From Pseudolysinimonas_A sp039912695 (GTDB lineage: Bacteria; Actinomycetota; Actinomycetes; Actinomycetales; Microbacteriaceae), in the NCBI RefSeq assembly GCF_039912695.1, contig NZ_JBDSPJ010000002.1:124001-188000 (forward strand): 64,000 nucleotides of DNA, in the 5' to 3' direction. Below are positions 15,881-27,600 of the stretch, piece after piece (positions within the stretch are counted from its first letter, which is position 1; each line of letters opens with the position of its first letter). The position numbers and the translations under genes are program-made. The notes beneath the pieces were generated by a model. It was given only the letters and a program-made list of their open reading frames with translations, was not told where the DNA came from and made no database searches.

Positions 15881-17250
15881 GGTGCCACCTTAGGGGCAGC
15901 GTCGCCGAGGAAATCGACCGTCAGCAACTGGATGAACATGGCATCTGTGCCGTGGCGGTGCGGCCACAGCTGCAGGGCCGGCCCAACGCCCGGTCCGAGA
16001 TCTGCCGTCGCGATGTCGGCCACGACCGCGCGGGTGTCGAGCGCGCGCAGCGAGGGGTGACGGGCCAATGCGGCGGCGACAACATCCCGAGTCTCGGCCG
16101 GATGCGGCGAGCACGTCACGTACGCGAGCAGCCCGCCGGGCGCCAGGGCCGCAATCGCGGCGTCGAGCAGGCGAGCCTGAAGAGGAACGAGGTCATCGAG
16201 GTCGTGCGGGCTCTTGCGCCAGCGCGCTTCCGGCCTCCGGCGAAGAGCCCCGAGACCCGTGCACGGCGCATCGAGCAGGATGCGGTCGAAGGTTCCGGGA
16301 TCCGAGGACGCAAATCGGGTGGCGTCACCGACGACTACCTCAGGTCGTGGGCTGAGCACCCGAACCGCGGTGCGCACCAGTTTTGCCCGCACTGGGATGA
16401 GTTCGTTGGCCAGCAGCGTCGCCCCGCCGAGGTTCGCTTCGGCTCCGAGGAGAGCCGCCTTCCCTCCTGGACCCGCGCAGAGGTCGAGCCAACGCTCCCC
16501 CGCAACGATGGGACGCGCCCGACTCAGCGCCAGCGCCGCGAGTTGGGAGCCTTCGTCTTGAACCCGGGCGCGGCCGTCGTGCACCGCGGGTACTCCGGAC
16601 GGGTCGCCGCCGGGCGCGCGCACGGCAAGTGGCGAGATCGACCCGCGCTCCCCCACCTCGTCCCACTCGACGAGTCCCGGCAGCGCCACGAGAGAAACGG
16701 CGGGCGGGATGTTGTCGGCCGCGAGGAGGTCGTCGAGTTCGTCGACCCGTCCGTCAGCAGCGAGGCCTGCCCGCAATGCGTCAATCACCCAAACGGGATG
16801 CGAGGTCTCGGCGGCGAGAAGGTCATCACCCGACCGGCCCTCGGCGATCCGCGCATCCCATTCCGCCGGATCGATCCGCGAGATCGCGCGCAGCACGCCG
16901 TTGGCAAACCCGGTCGCACGTTTCGGAGCAAGTGACACCGTGTCGCCGACGGCCGCATGGGGCGGAATGCGGGTCGCCACGAGTTGGTGCACACCGAGGC
17001 GCAGCACATCCAGCACGACCGGATCGATCGCCGCTGCCGATCGCTGGGCGACGAGCTCGATGATGCTGTCGTAGCGCCCCTGCATTCTCAAGGTGCCGTA
17101 GGTGAGCTCGGTCGCGAGGGCGGCATCCGCCGGGCTCAGGTGCGCCTGACGGATGCGGGCGGGCAACAGCAGGTTGGCGTAGGCGTCGTCGTCGCGAACC
17201 GCGGCGAGCACCTCGGCGGCGACCCGTCGTGCGGGAGCTGCAGCATTCAT
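15877..17250 (-). CDS. rsmB: 16S rRNA (cytosine-967-C5) methyltransferase
   Basis: The 457-aa protein joins an N-terminal NusB-like RNA-binding domain (residues about 5-140, 'ATELTYGTLR') to a Fmu/Sun methyltransferase. The catalytic part has 'WLDLCAGPGGKAALLG' (SAM loop), 'LLDAPCTGLGALRRRPE' (PC motif) and 'LLAYVTCSPHPAE' (TC motif, catalytic cysteine). It methylates C967 of 16S rRNA. The ATG at 17250 overlaps the fmt stop; the fmt-rsmB pair is widely conserved. Confidence 0.94.
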   Translation of the reverse strand: MNAAAPARRVAAEVLAAVRDDDAYANLLLPARIRQAHLSPADAALATELTYGTLRMQGRYDSIIELVAQRSAAAIDPVVLDVLRLGVHQLVATRIPPHAAVGDTVSLAPKRATGFANGVLRAISRIDPAEWDARIAEGRSGDDLLAAETSHPVWVIDALRAGLAADGRVDELDDLLAADNIPPAVSLVALPGLVEWDEVGERGSISPLAVRAPGGDPSGVPAVHDGRARVQDEGSQLAALALSRARPIVAGERWLDLCAGPGGKAALLGAEANLGGATLLANELIPVRAKLVRTAVRVLSPRPEVVVGDATRFASSDPGTFDRILLDAPCTGLGALRRRPEARWRKSPHDLDDLVPLQARLLDAAIAALAPGGLLAYVTCSPHPAETRDVVAAALARHPSLRALDTRAVVADIATADLGPGVGPALQLWPHRHGTDAMFIQLLTVDFLGDAAPKVAP

Positions 17251-18152
17251 CGCACGATCCCCCGCCACCAGTCGACGGCGGGCATCGCCCGTTTGCCTGC
17301 CGGGTGCACGGTGACAACGTGCAAGGGGTCAGTGCCGGTGCCGACCAACAGCCGGCCGCCTCGGAGCTCGAACGCGCCGGGCGCGATCCGAACTGCATCG
17401 TGCGTAAGCGCAGCGTCGAGAACCTTGAGCCGAGCGTCATCGATCAGGGTGAACGCGCCGGGCTCGGGGGTGGTGCCGCGAATTCGGGAGTCGACGACCG
17501 GTGCCGGCAAGGTCCAGTCGATGAGACCGTCGGCGAGCAGGAGTTTCGGCGCCAGGGTGACCTCGCCACTCTGGGGAACACTGATCGCCGATCCCCCGGC
17601 CAAGTCGTCAACTACCTCGCTGAGCAGGTGAGCTCCGCGCTCCGCGAGCACCTCAAGGAGGTGGCCGGCGGTCTGATTGCGACCGATCGGCTGCTCCAGC
17701 ATCCCGAACACCGGTCCGGCATCGAGTTCGGCCACCAGTTGGAAGACTGCGGCTCCGGTCACCCGATCGCCGGCCATGAGCGCGCGTTGAACCGGCGCGG
17801 CGCCCCTCCAACGTGGGAGCAGCGAGAAGTGCAGGTTGATCCAGCCGAGCCGCGGCATCGAGAGGATCGGTTCCCGGATCAGTCCGCCGTAGGCGACGAT
17901 GACCCCGAGATCGGGTGCGAGGGCAGCCAACTCGTCAGCGAGCGGCGCGACCCGATTGGCGCGCAACACCGGGATGCCAAAACCGTCCGCCGCCTGAGCG
18001 ACCGGCGTCGGGGTGAGCACCTTCTTGCGGCCCAGCGGAGCATCGTCGCGCGTGACGACAGCAACGACCTCGTGCGGACCCGGCGCCAGGATGTTCAGAC
18101 TCGGGACCGCGGCGACGGGACTTCCCGCGAAGACGATCCGAAGTGGAGGCAC
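17247..18152 (-). CDS. fmt: Methionyl-tRNA formyltransferase
   Basis: Fmt formylates initiator Met-tRNA using 10-formyl-tetrahydrofolate. It shows 'LRIVFAGSPVAAVPSL', the formyl-folate signature 'HFSLLPRWRGAAPVQRAL' with catalytic His and the 'GAAVFQL' strand, then a C-terminal tRNA-binding domain. I start at GTG 18152, directly before 'PPLRIVF'. A GTG at 18194 overlapping the priA stop would add 14 residues and is a real alternative, because GTGA coupling is common in this gene chain. Confidence 0.93.
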   Translation of the reverse strand: MPPLRIVFAGSPVAAVPSLNILAPGPHEVVAVVTRDDAPLGRKKVLTPTPVAQAADGFGIPVLRANRVAPLADELAALAPDLGVIVAYGGLIREPILSMPRLGWINLHFSLLPRWRGAAPVQRALMAGDRVTGAAVFQLVAELDAGPVFGMLEQPIGRNQTAGHLLEVLAERGAHLLSEVVDDLAGGSAISVPQSGEVTLAPKLLLADGLIDWTLPAPVVDSRIRGTTPEPGAFTLIDDARLKVLDAALTHDAVRIAPGAFELRGGRLLVGTGTDPLHVVTVHPAGKRAMPAVDWWRGIVR

Positions 18153-18190
18153 CCGTCCATTGTCCCGTTTCGCGGCGCCCTCACCGTCGC

Positions 18191-20140
18191 TCACTCGTCG
18201 AACGGCTCCGGGTCGTCGAAACGCGCCCGCAGCGGCAGGGGTTGCCTCCCCCGCGGGGGCGAGCCCGGCACCGGTTTGCGGCGGCGCGTGGCTTGGCGGA
18301 TGACTTCGGCCCTGACCGCGTCAGCAACCTCGCTGCCGTGGCGGTAGTCGAAACGCAGAATCGATCGCGACCGCCCCGCCGCCTGCGTGGTGCCGAGCAC
18401 CTCGGTGCCGGGCGGCAGGTGCCCAATCGCCTCAGCGACGGCGTCGGGCTCTCCCTCGATGGTCGTCATCCTGACCGCGGGCGGGAATCTCAGCTCTTTG
18501 CGTCCTGCGAGTTCCGAGCGCGCAAACTCGGGCTGGTTCCACCCCGCGAGGGCGTGGCCGAGGGTTCCGCCGACGCCGACCAGAACGATTGCGGCATCGT
18601 CGGAAGCGAGGGCAGCCGCGTCCGACCACCAGCGCAAGCAGTCCTCACCGACCCGCAGACTCTCGCGGGCGAGCATCCGTTCCCCATCGAGCAGCAGCAC
18701 AGCGCGATAGCCAGCTGGCGCGAACGGCTCCGCCCCGCGGGTCGCGATCACCAGGGCGGGGGCGTCCTCAACCTCGAGCACCGGTCGCTCCCCGTCCGAG
18801 ACGATCACCCGCGTGCCCGGAAAGGCTCGGCCCAGCTCGTCGGCGGTGCGCACGCTGCCCGACCCCAAGGTGCGAACCTGCGTGCCTCCGCACTTCGCAC
18901 ACGTCCAGACCCGGTCGGCTGTGCCGCACCAGGTACACGTCGGCGCAGCACCCGCGGTTCGCTGACGCAGCGGCCCCGTGCACCGTCGGCAGCGTGCCGC
19001 CTCGCCGCACGTCGCGCAGCGCAGCCCCGGCGCAAACCCGGGACGCGCGACCTGCACGAGCACGGGGCCACCCTTATCGAGTCCGGCGCGCGCCTCTCGC
19101 CAGGCAACCGACGGGATGCGAGCTCGCGCCGCGAGTGGATCGTCGCCCGGCCCATCGGCGGTCGGGATGACGCGCAACCGCTGCCTCTTCGCGGGGCCGA
19201 TCTCGGCCAGCCAGCCGATCTCGACCAACCGCTCGACCTCGGTGCTGCGCGTGTGGCCGGCGAGCACGAGTGCTCCGCCCTGCTGTTCGTGTCGCACGAA
19301 GGCGGCATCCCGCGCGTTGACGTACGGGCTGAGAGGCTCACCCAGCAGCGGGTCGCCGTCGTTCCAGATCGCGATCAGCCCGAGGCGCTGTGCGGGGGCG
19401 TAGACCGCGGAACGGTTCCCCACCACGACCACGGGGTCGGTTCCCCCTGCGGCGAGCAGCGACCGGTACCTGTCGGCGTTCGGCTGTCGGGCATCCCAGC
19501 GCCAGATGGTTTCCGGTGGCAGCACTCGGGCCAACGCGCGCTCCACCTGCGTTTGATCACGATGGTCGGGGACGACCAGGATCGCCGAACTGCCGCTTGC
19601 CACCGTGTGAGCGGCCGCGCGCGCGAGCACGAGAGCCCAGCGAGCGACCGGCACGCCATCAGGTCCCGTCGTCACTCCCGGCTGCACCCGGAGGGCAATT
19701 CGTTCTGCGCGTTCGAGCGCCGGCCCGAGAGCGGGATAGTCCTCCCACGTCGGCGCCTGCACGACAGACGGGGGCTGCGGAGCGCGCGCGAGCCAGGCTT
19801 TTTCGACCCGCACCTGTCGAGGCGGGATGGCGAGGCGAAGCACGTCATTCACCGAGCCGGCCGCGCGGTCGGAGACGGCCCGGGCGAGCGCCCACACCTC
19901 GGGACGCAACACCGGAATCGGCGAGACAAGTGCCGAAACATCACTCAACGGTCCGGGAAAGTCGCCGTCGTCAACCGTTTCGACGACGAAGGCCCTCGCC
20001 ATCCGATTCGCGGAGCGCAGCGGAACCATGACCCGTACGCCCGGCATGATGCCTTCGAGAGCATCCGGAATGCGGTAGTCGAGCAGTCTGTCGAGTTGGG
20101 GCAGCGCAGAGTCAACCAGGACGCGTGCGACGCCCGCCAC
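18191..20140 (-). CDS. priA: PriA-like primosomal protein N', helicase motifs lost
   Basis: A 649-aa PriA relative. The N-terminal DNA-binding domain (RVLVDSALPQLDRLLDYRIP) and the zinc region with four CxxC pairs (CATC, CRRC, CTWC, CAKC) are present. However, no Walker A GxxGxGK[ST] is visible, and the DEAH box region reads 'IAIWNDGDP'. Actinobacterial PriA is known to be degenerate in this way, so it probably has a structural role in replication restart, not helicase activity. Start GTG at 20140, 7 bp after metK. Confidence 0.9.
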   Translation of the reverse strand: MAGVARVLVDSALPQLDRLLDYRIPDALEGIMPGVRVMVPLRSANRMARAFVVETVDDGDFPGPLSDVSALVSPIPVLRPEVWALARAVSDRAAGSVNDVLRLAIPPRQVRVEKAWLARAPQPPSVVQAPTWEDYPALGPALERAERIALRVQPGVTTGPDGVPVARWALVLARAAAHTVASGSSAILVVPDHRDQTQVERALARVLPPETIWRWDARQPNADRYRSLLAAGGTDPVVVVGNRSAVYAPAQRLGLIAIWNDGDPLLGEPLSPYVNARDAAFVRHEQQGGALVLAGHTRSTEVERLVEIGWLAEIGPAKRQRLRVIPTADGPGDDPLAARARIPSVAWREARAGLDKGGPVLVQVARPGFAPGLRCATCGEAARCRRCTGPLRQRTAGAAPTCTWCGTADRVWTCAKCGGTQVRTLGSGSVRTADELGRAFPGTRVIVSDGERPVLEVEDAPALVIATRGAEPFAPAGYRAVLLLDGERMLARESLRVGEDCLRWWSDAAALASDDAAIVLVGVGGTLGHALAGWNQPEFARSELAGRKELRFPPAVRMTTIEGEPDAVAEAIGHLPPGTEVLGTTQAAGRSRSILRFDYRHGSEVADAVRAEVIRQATRRRKPVPGSPPRGRQPLPLRARFDDPEPFDE

Positions 20141-20147
20141 GGCGGGT

Positions 20148-21394
<1,247 letters not shown>

Positions 21395-21398
<4 letters not shown>

Positions 21399-22612
21399 GG
21401 GGAACTCCGAAGGTCGGGGACGAGGTCCAGGATGCAGTGGGCCACGGCGTCTTTGAGACCTTCGGCCTCGGCAACTATATCCCCGGCTCCGGACACGACG
21501 ATGATCGCGTTACGTTCCGTGCCGAAGCCTTCTGACCAGCCGACCCTGTTGATAACCAGCAGATCGACGCCCTTGCGCGCAGCCTTCGCTCGACCTAACT
21601 CAAGCAACGCATCGCGGTCGGGTTCGGTCTCCGCGGCGAAGCCGATGATGGTCTGCCCGGCAGGCCGGGCGCCCGTCAACTCTTTGAGGATGTCGGGGTT
21701 ACGCACCAGATGGAGGTCAAGGGTGTCACCCGCAACCTCCTTCTTGATCTTGACCTCGGCAACAGTCTCGGGCCGGTAGTCGGCGACCGCGGCGGTCATC
21801 ACGACAACGTCGGCGGCAGGGGAAGCCGCGTGCACGGCATCCCGCAGCTCGGCGGTGGTAGAGACCTCCTGAACCTCGATTCCGCCACCCGCGGCGATGC
21901 CGTTCAGGATGTCGGCATCCTCAATGTTCGCGACCACGAGGAGGACCTCTGCCCCGCGGGCTGCCGCCGCGCGCGCAATCGCGACACCTTGCTTCCCACT
22001 CGAGCGGTTGCCGATGAAGCGCACGGGATCGAGGGGCTCGCGCGTCCCCCCAGCGGTAACGAGAAACCTCAGACCAGCGAGATCGCGCGGGCCGACAATC
22101 GCCAATGCCGCAGCCACCAGTTCATCGGGTTCGACCATGCGCCCCAGCCCCGAGTCGGCACCGGTGAGCTGTCCTGAAGCGGGGCCCAGGATGTGCACCC
22201 CCCGTTCACGCAGAGTCGCGATGTTCGCCACCGTCGCGGCGTTGCTCCACATCTCGGTGTGCATCGCCGGCGCGAGCACTAGTGGCGCCGTGCTCGCCAG
22301 GATCGTCGTGCCCAACAGATCGTCGGCAGTGCCCGCAGCAATCTTGGCGATCGTGTTGGCGGTGGCCGGGGCGACGATGATCAGGTCGGCGCTCTGCCCG
22401 AGAGCCACATGCCGTACTTCCGCGACCCCGTCGTAGAGATCGGTGTGCACCAGGTTGCGACTCATGGCCTCGAGCGTCGGGCGTCCGACAAACTTGAGCG
22501 CCGCCTCCGTCGCGACGACGTGTACGTCATGACCGGCAAGTACCAGGCCGCGCACCACACCGACGGCCTTGTAGGCCGCGATACCGCCGGTGATGCCGAC
22601 GACGATTCTCAT
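21395..22612 (-). CDS. coaBC: Bifunctional phosphopantothenoylcysteine decarboxylase / phosphopantothenate-cysteine ligase
   Basis: CoaBC performs two coenzyme A steps. The N-terminal CoaC domain (FMN protein) has 'ITGGIAAYKA', 'IVAPATANTIAKIAAGTADDLL' and 'PAMHTEMW' (PXMNXXMW-like, with His in place of Asn). The CoaB half has 'VTAGGTREPLDPVRFIGNRSSGKQG' across residues about 185-210 and 'AAVADYRP', 'KIKK'. Length 405 aa is normal. It is 25 bp after rpoZ, and its stop overlaps the proposed metK start. Confidence 0.96.
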
Positions 22613-22637
22613 GGGATCAGAGGCGCTTAGGCAGAGC

Positions 22638-22904
22638 CTAAGGAGTGGGCTCCGCGACGTGCTTCAGCACGAGCTTGTCGTCGTTGATCTCGTGCATCGC
22701 GACAGAAAGCGGCTTGTCGTCGATCGTCGAGTCGACGAGCGGTCCGACGTTGTCAAACAGCGAACCTTCGTGAAGGTCGGCGTAGTAGTCGTTGATCTGA
22801 CGCGCGCGCTTCGAGGCAAAAATCACCAACTGGTACTTCGAGTCGACCTTCGAGAGAAGGTCGTCGATGGGCGGGTCGATGATGCCGCTGTTGCGATCGG
22901 CCAT
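22638..22904 (-). CDS. rpoZ: RNA polymerase omega subunit
   Basis: The 88-aa omega subunit helps assemble and stabilise RNA polymerase and can take part in ppGpp response. It has 'DLLSKVDSKYQLVIFASKRARQINDYY', the conserved core helix, and 'KPLSVAMHEI'. It sits 29 bp after gmk, the standard gmk-rpoZ-coaBC-metK order of actinobacteria. Confidence 0.97.
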   Translation of the reverse strand: MADRNSGIIDPPIDDLLSKVDSKYQLVIFASKRARQINDYYADLHEGSLFDNVGPLVDSTIDDKPLSVAMHEINDDKLVLKHVAEPTP

Positions 22905-22933
22905 GGGTTACGCTCCTGGAGTCTTCGCGCCCA

Positions 22934-23833
22934 TCACAATTTGGGCACTGTCAGCAATTCTACGACCTCGCGCGCCGCTTGGCCGACTTCGCTGTTCACG
23001 ACTTTCACGTCGAACTCATCCTGCGCCGCCAACTCGACCCGCGCCGTCTCCAACCGTCGGGTCTGCTCTTCCGGGCTCTCGGTCCCGCGGCCGATGAGGC
23101 GGCGAACCAATTCCTCCCAGGTCGGCGGCAGCAGAAACACCAGCAGAGCCTCCGGCATCGCCTCTTTGACCGACCGCGCACCCTGAAGATCAATCTCGAG
23201 CAACACACTTTTGCCGTCCGCGAGAGCCCGATCGATCGGCGGCCTGGGCGTTCCGTAGCGGTAGGCGTTGTGCACGGTCGCCCACTCGAGAAACTCCCGC
23301 TGGGCGATCATCCGGTCGAATTCGGCGTCGCTGACGAAGTAGTAGTGCTCGCCCTCGATTTCACCGGGTCGCGGCGGGCGCGTCGTTGCCGAGACGCTGA
23401 GCAGCACGTTGGGGTAGGTCTCACGGATGTGCCGGGAAACGGTCCCCTTTCCCACCGCGGTCGGACCGGCGAGCACGACCAGGCGACTGTGGCGGCGACC
23501 GGCGGCGCTTCGTGCTTCACGGTCCATCAGAAAGTCGCGCAGTTCGAGCCGCTGGCGAACGCCGAGCCCCCCCACCCGCTTGGCGGGTGCGATCTGTAGC
23601 TGCGCCATCACCCGCTCCGACCTGGTCGGGCCGAGCGTCGGGATGCTGCGCAGCAGTTCGCTGACCCGAAGGGTGGCTTCCGCCGAACCGGGGTCGCCGT
23701 CCCAGGCGACCTCGGCGACGTCAAGCGCGCGACGCTCTCGGGATGCGACCTGACGTTTCACCTCGGCGCGGGCACGTCGCGCGGCGACCGCAGCTCGCAA
23801 CCCCGCCGCGCGGTCGACCTCGGGGGGTTTCAC
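22934..23833 (-). CDS. gmk: Guanylate kinase with fused N-terminal mIHF-like domain
   Basis: The C-terminal part (about 117-299) is guanylate kinase: P-loop 'GPTAVGKGT' (residues 123-131), 'SVSATTRPPRPGEIEGEHYYFVS' as the GMP-binding region, and 'LLEIDLQGARSV'. It phosphorylates GMP to GDP. Residues about 10-105 match the actinobacterial integration host factor: 'AAVAARRARAEVK', 'VSELLRSIPTLGPTRSERVMAQLQIAPAKRVGGLG' across 57-91, ending 'RQRLELRDFL'. In mycobacteria mihF and gmk are adjacent separate genes; here they are one 299-aa frame. The start is GTG at 23833, overlapping the pyrF stop (GTGA). Confidence 0.95.
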   Translation of the reverse strand: MKPPEVDRAAGLRAAVAARRARAEVKRQVASRERRALDVAEVAWDGDPGSAEATLRVSELLRSIPTLGPTRSERVMAQLQIAPAKRVGGLGVRQRLELRDFLMDREARSAAGRRHSRLVVLAGPTAVGKGTVSRHIRETYPNVLLSVSATTRPPRPGEIEGEHYYFVSDAEFDRMIAQREFLEWATVHNAYRYGTPRPPIDRALADGKSVLLEIDLQGARSVKEAMPEALLVFLLPPTWEELVRRLIGRGTESPEEQTRRLETARVELAAQDEFDVKVVNSEVGQAAREVVELLTVPKL

Positions 23834-24642
23834 GGCGTCACGTCGCGGAGGTCGGCCGCCATCCGGTCGATCGCGGGGGCGAGACCGTCAGGTCCGGCCG
23901 CGAGCAACTCGCGCGAGACGTGCACAGCCACCTGGCCGGATGCCGACCCGAACACCCGCGCGAGATCAGACAACCGGGCACCCTGCGCTCCGAACCCCGG
24001 GGCGAGGATCGGCACACCGGTAAACCGCTCGGGCGTCAGGCCGTAGGCGGCCGGGTCGATCGTCGCGCCGATCACGAGCCCGCCCGAGCCGGGCAGCTCG
24101 CGAACTTCATCGACGAGCGCAGCCGCGACGGTACGGCCGTCGGCACGCATCGCCGTTTGCGTGATGATCCCTTCCGGGTTCGAGGTCGCGGCCACCACGA
24201 TCACGCCCTTCTCGAACTCGTCAGCCCTCGCCAGCACACCCGACAGTGAGCCGATCCCCTGATAGGCGTACGCGGTCATCGCGTCGGCCTCGAGTGGTGA
24301 CCCCGGCGTGAGCCACGCCTCGCCGTAGGCATCGACTGTCGACCCGACATCTCCGCGCTTGCAGTCGGCGATGACGAAGAGCCCCGCCGACCGGGCCGCC
24401 GCGATCGTGGCTTCGAGGGCGGCGTAGCCGCCCGACCCATGACGCTCGAAGAATGCCACCTGCGGTTTCACGATTCCTGCTCGGCCGGCCACGGCATCCA
24501 CCGTTCGGAGTCCGAATTCGCGCACGCCGGCCGCGGTGTCCGGCAGACCCCAGATCGACAGCACCGACGCATGCGGGTCGATGCCGACGCAGAGCTGACC
24601 CGACTCCGACAGGGTCGCGAAGAAGCGGTCGGCGAAGGTCAT
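23830..24642 (-). CDS. pyrF: Orotidine 5'-phosphate decarboxylase (type 2)
   Basis: PyrF makes UMP, the last step of pyrimidine synthesis. The 270-aa protein has 'LCVGIDPHASVL', 'VKPQVAFFERHG' and the catalytic 'VIADCKRGDVGSTV', which mark the type 2 family of actinobacteria and myxobacteria. The ATG at 24642 overlaps the carB stop (ATGA). Confidence 0.97.
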   Translation of the reverse strand: MTFADRFFATLSESGQLCVGIDPHASVLSIWGLPDTAAGVREFGLRTVDAVAGRAGIVKPQVAFFERHGSGGYAALEATIAAARSAGLFVIADCKRGDVGSTVDAYGEAWLTPGSPLEADAMTAYAYQGIGSLSGVLARADEFEKGVIVVAATSNPEGIITQTAMRADGRTVAAALVDEVRELPGSGGLVIGATIDPAAYGLTPERFTGVPILAPGFGAQGARLSDLARVFGSASGQVAVHVSRELLAAGPDGLAPAIDRMAADLRDVTP

Positions 24643-27600
24643 CTCGCTGCAAGCCTCCGTGTCTCGAGACTCCGAGCGCGATCTTTCGCGTAGTCCTGCA
24701 GCGAACGCACCCGCATGTCACCGTGCTTGATCTCGAACGCGGCGACGGCCGCTGCGAGTTGCGCGATCGTCGTGAAGAGAGGCTTGTCGGCAGCGACAGT
24801 CGCGGTGCGGATCTCGAAGCCGTCCGCCCGTGCGCTGCGTCCCGACGGGGTGTTGATCACAACATCGATCTTGCCCTCGTTGATCAGTTCGACGATAGAA
24901 GGATCCGCAGCGTCGACGGCCTGCCCCATGAAGTACTTGCGTACCGCTGTCGCCCTGATTCCGTTGCGGGCCAGCACCTCGGCGGTGCCGTCGGTTGCGA
25001 CGATCGTGAACCCGAGTTGCGACAGTCGCAGGATCGGCAGCACGACGGCGCGCTTATCGCGGTCGGCGACCGACACGAAGACGGTGCCCGACTCCGGCAA
25101 CCCGCCGTAGGCGGCATCCTGACTCTTCGCGAATGCACGCGGGAAGTCGGCGTCGATTCCCATCACTTCCCCGGTCGAGCGCATCTCGGGCCCGAGAACG
25201 GAGTCGACCACGTTGCCTTCGCGCGTTCTGAACCGCTTGAACGGCAGCACCGCCTCCTTCACCGAGATCGGCGCGTCGAGTGGCACGTGTTCGCCATCCT
25301 CGGCGGGCAGCATCCCGTCGTTGACCAGGTCGCGAATCGTGCGACCGACCATCACGAGCGCAGCCGCCTTGGCCAACGGGATGCCGAGAGCCTTCGACAC
25401 GAACGGCACGGTCCGGGAAGCGCGCGGGTTGGCTTCGAGCACGTAGAGCACTCCGGCCCCGACAGCGAACTGCACGTTGAGAAGGCCCCGCACCCCGATC
25501 CCTTCGGCGATCTTGCGGGTGGCCTCGACGACCCGGTTCTGCACGTCGCGGCCGAGCGTGACGGGAGGCAGGGTGCACGCCGAGTCACCCGAGTGGATGC
25601 CGGCCTCCTCGATGTGTTCCATGATTCCGCCGACGTAGAGCTCGGTGCCGTCGTAGAGCGCGTCGATGTCGATCTCGACCGCGTCATCCAGGAACCTGTC
25701 GACCAGCAGCGGCGAGCCAGGACCGATGATCGCCTGTTCACGTACCCGGTCGAAATAGTCCTCGAGTCCGGGTGTGTCGTAGACGATTTCCATCCCGCGG
25801 CCGCCGAGCACGTACGACGGACGCACGAGTACCGGGTAGCCGATTTCCTCAGCGACGGTGACAGCGCTCGGCGCATCCGTCGCGATGCCGTTTTTCGGTG
25901 CCAGCAGGCCCGCAGCATCGAGGATGCCGGAGAACAACCCACGCTCCTCGGCGAGGTCGATCGCACTCGGGCTGGTGCCGAGGATCGGAACGCCGGCCGC
26001 TTCGAGACCTTTCGCAAGCCCCAGCGCAGTCTGCCCGCCGAGTTGAACGATGACGCCGACCAGCGTGCCGGACTGCGATTCGGCGTGGATGACCTCGAGA
26101 ACGTCTTCGAGGGTGAGCGGTTCGAAGTAGAGCCGGTCGGAGGTGTCGTAGTCGGTCGACACTGTTTCAGGGTTGCAGTTGATCATGATCGTCTCGTACC
26201 CGGCATCGTGCAGCGCGAAAGATGCGTGCACGCACGAGTAGTCGAACTCGACACCCTGGCCGATGCGGTTCGGGCCGGACCCGAGGATGACGACCTTCTT
26301 CGCGCCGCTCGGCCGCACCTCAGTTTCGAGATCGTACGAGGAGTAGTGATACGGCGTCAGCGCGGGGAACTCGCCCGCACAGGTGTCGACGGTTTTGTAG
26401 ACCGGACGCACCCCGAGCTGCCAGCGCAGGTTGCGCACCTCCTGCTCGGTGATGCCGCGAAGTTCGGCGATCTGAACGTCGGAGAAGCCGTGATTCTTCG
26501 CCTCGACGAAGAAGTCGCGATCGAGTTTGAGCGAGCCCGCAAGCCACGCCGCGACCTCGTTGATCAGCAGGATCTGGTCGAGGAACCACGGGTCGATCTT
26601 GGTCGCGTCGAACAGTTCCTCAAGCGTCGCGCCCTTGCGGAACGCCTGTTGCACGGTCACGATGCGACCGTCGGTCGGCACCTTGGCGATCTCGATCAGT
26701 TCGGCCTTCGACCGCCCCTCGGCGCCCCAGTGGAAGCTGCTCCCCCGCTTCTCGAGACTCCTCAGCGCCTTCTGAAGCGCTGTCGTGAAATTGCGGCCGA
26801 TCGCCATCGCCTCGCCGACACTCTTCATCGTCGTGGTGAGGGTGGCATCCGCCGACGGGAACTTCTCGAAAGCGAAGCGCGGTACCTTCACGACGACGTA
26901 GTCGAGGCTCGGTTCGAAAGATGCCGGCGTCACCTTCGTGATGTCGTTCGGAATCTCGTCGAGTCGGTAGCCGATTGCCAACTTCGCGGCGATCTTGGCG
27001 ATCGGAAAGCCGGTCGCTTTGCTGGCAAGAGCGCTCGACCGCGAGACCCGCGGGTTCATTTCGATGACGATGATGCGACCCGTCGACGGTTCGACCGCGA
27101 ACTGGATGTTGCAGCCACCGGTGTCGACGCCGACTGCCCGGATAATGTCGATCCCGATGTCGCGCATCCGCTGGTATTCGCGGTCGGTCAGGGTGAGAGC
27201 CGGCGCGACCGTGATCGAGTCGCCGGTGTGCACCCCGACCGGGTCAACGTTCTCGATCGAGCAGACCACCACGGTGTTGTCGGCGGTGTCACGCATCAGC
27301 TCGAGTTCGTACTCTTTCCAGCCCGTGATCGACTCCTCGAGCAGAACCTCGGACGTCGGCGACTGGTGCAGCCCGTCACCGACCATGCGGATCAGTTCAT
27401 CCGGGTCGTGCGCAAAACCTGAGCCGAGACCGCCCATCGTGAACGACGGCCGGACCACGAGTGGGTAGCCGAGGTCGGCGGCGGCATCCACCGCCTCACC
27501 GATGGTGTGCGCGATATGGCTGCGTGCGACCTCGGCACCGGCGGCGATGACCAGCTCTTTGAAGATCAGACGGTCTTCGCCCTTCTTGATGGCCTCGACC

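Noticed and set aside
24453..27422. Very long open frame on the plus strand (about 990 codons)
   Set aside because: It is antisense to carB, a clear 1105-residue enzyme. GC-rich codon bias keeps the opposite frame open; the translation is Arg/Asp/His-rich with no domain.
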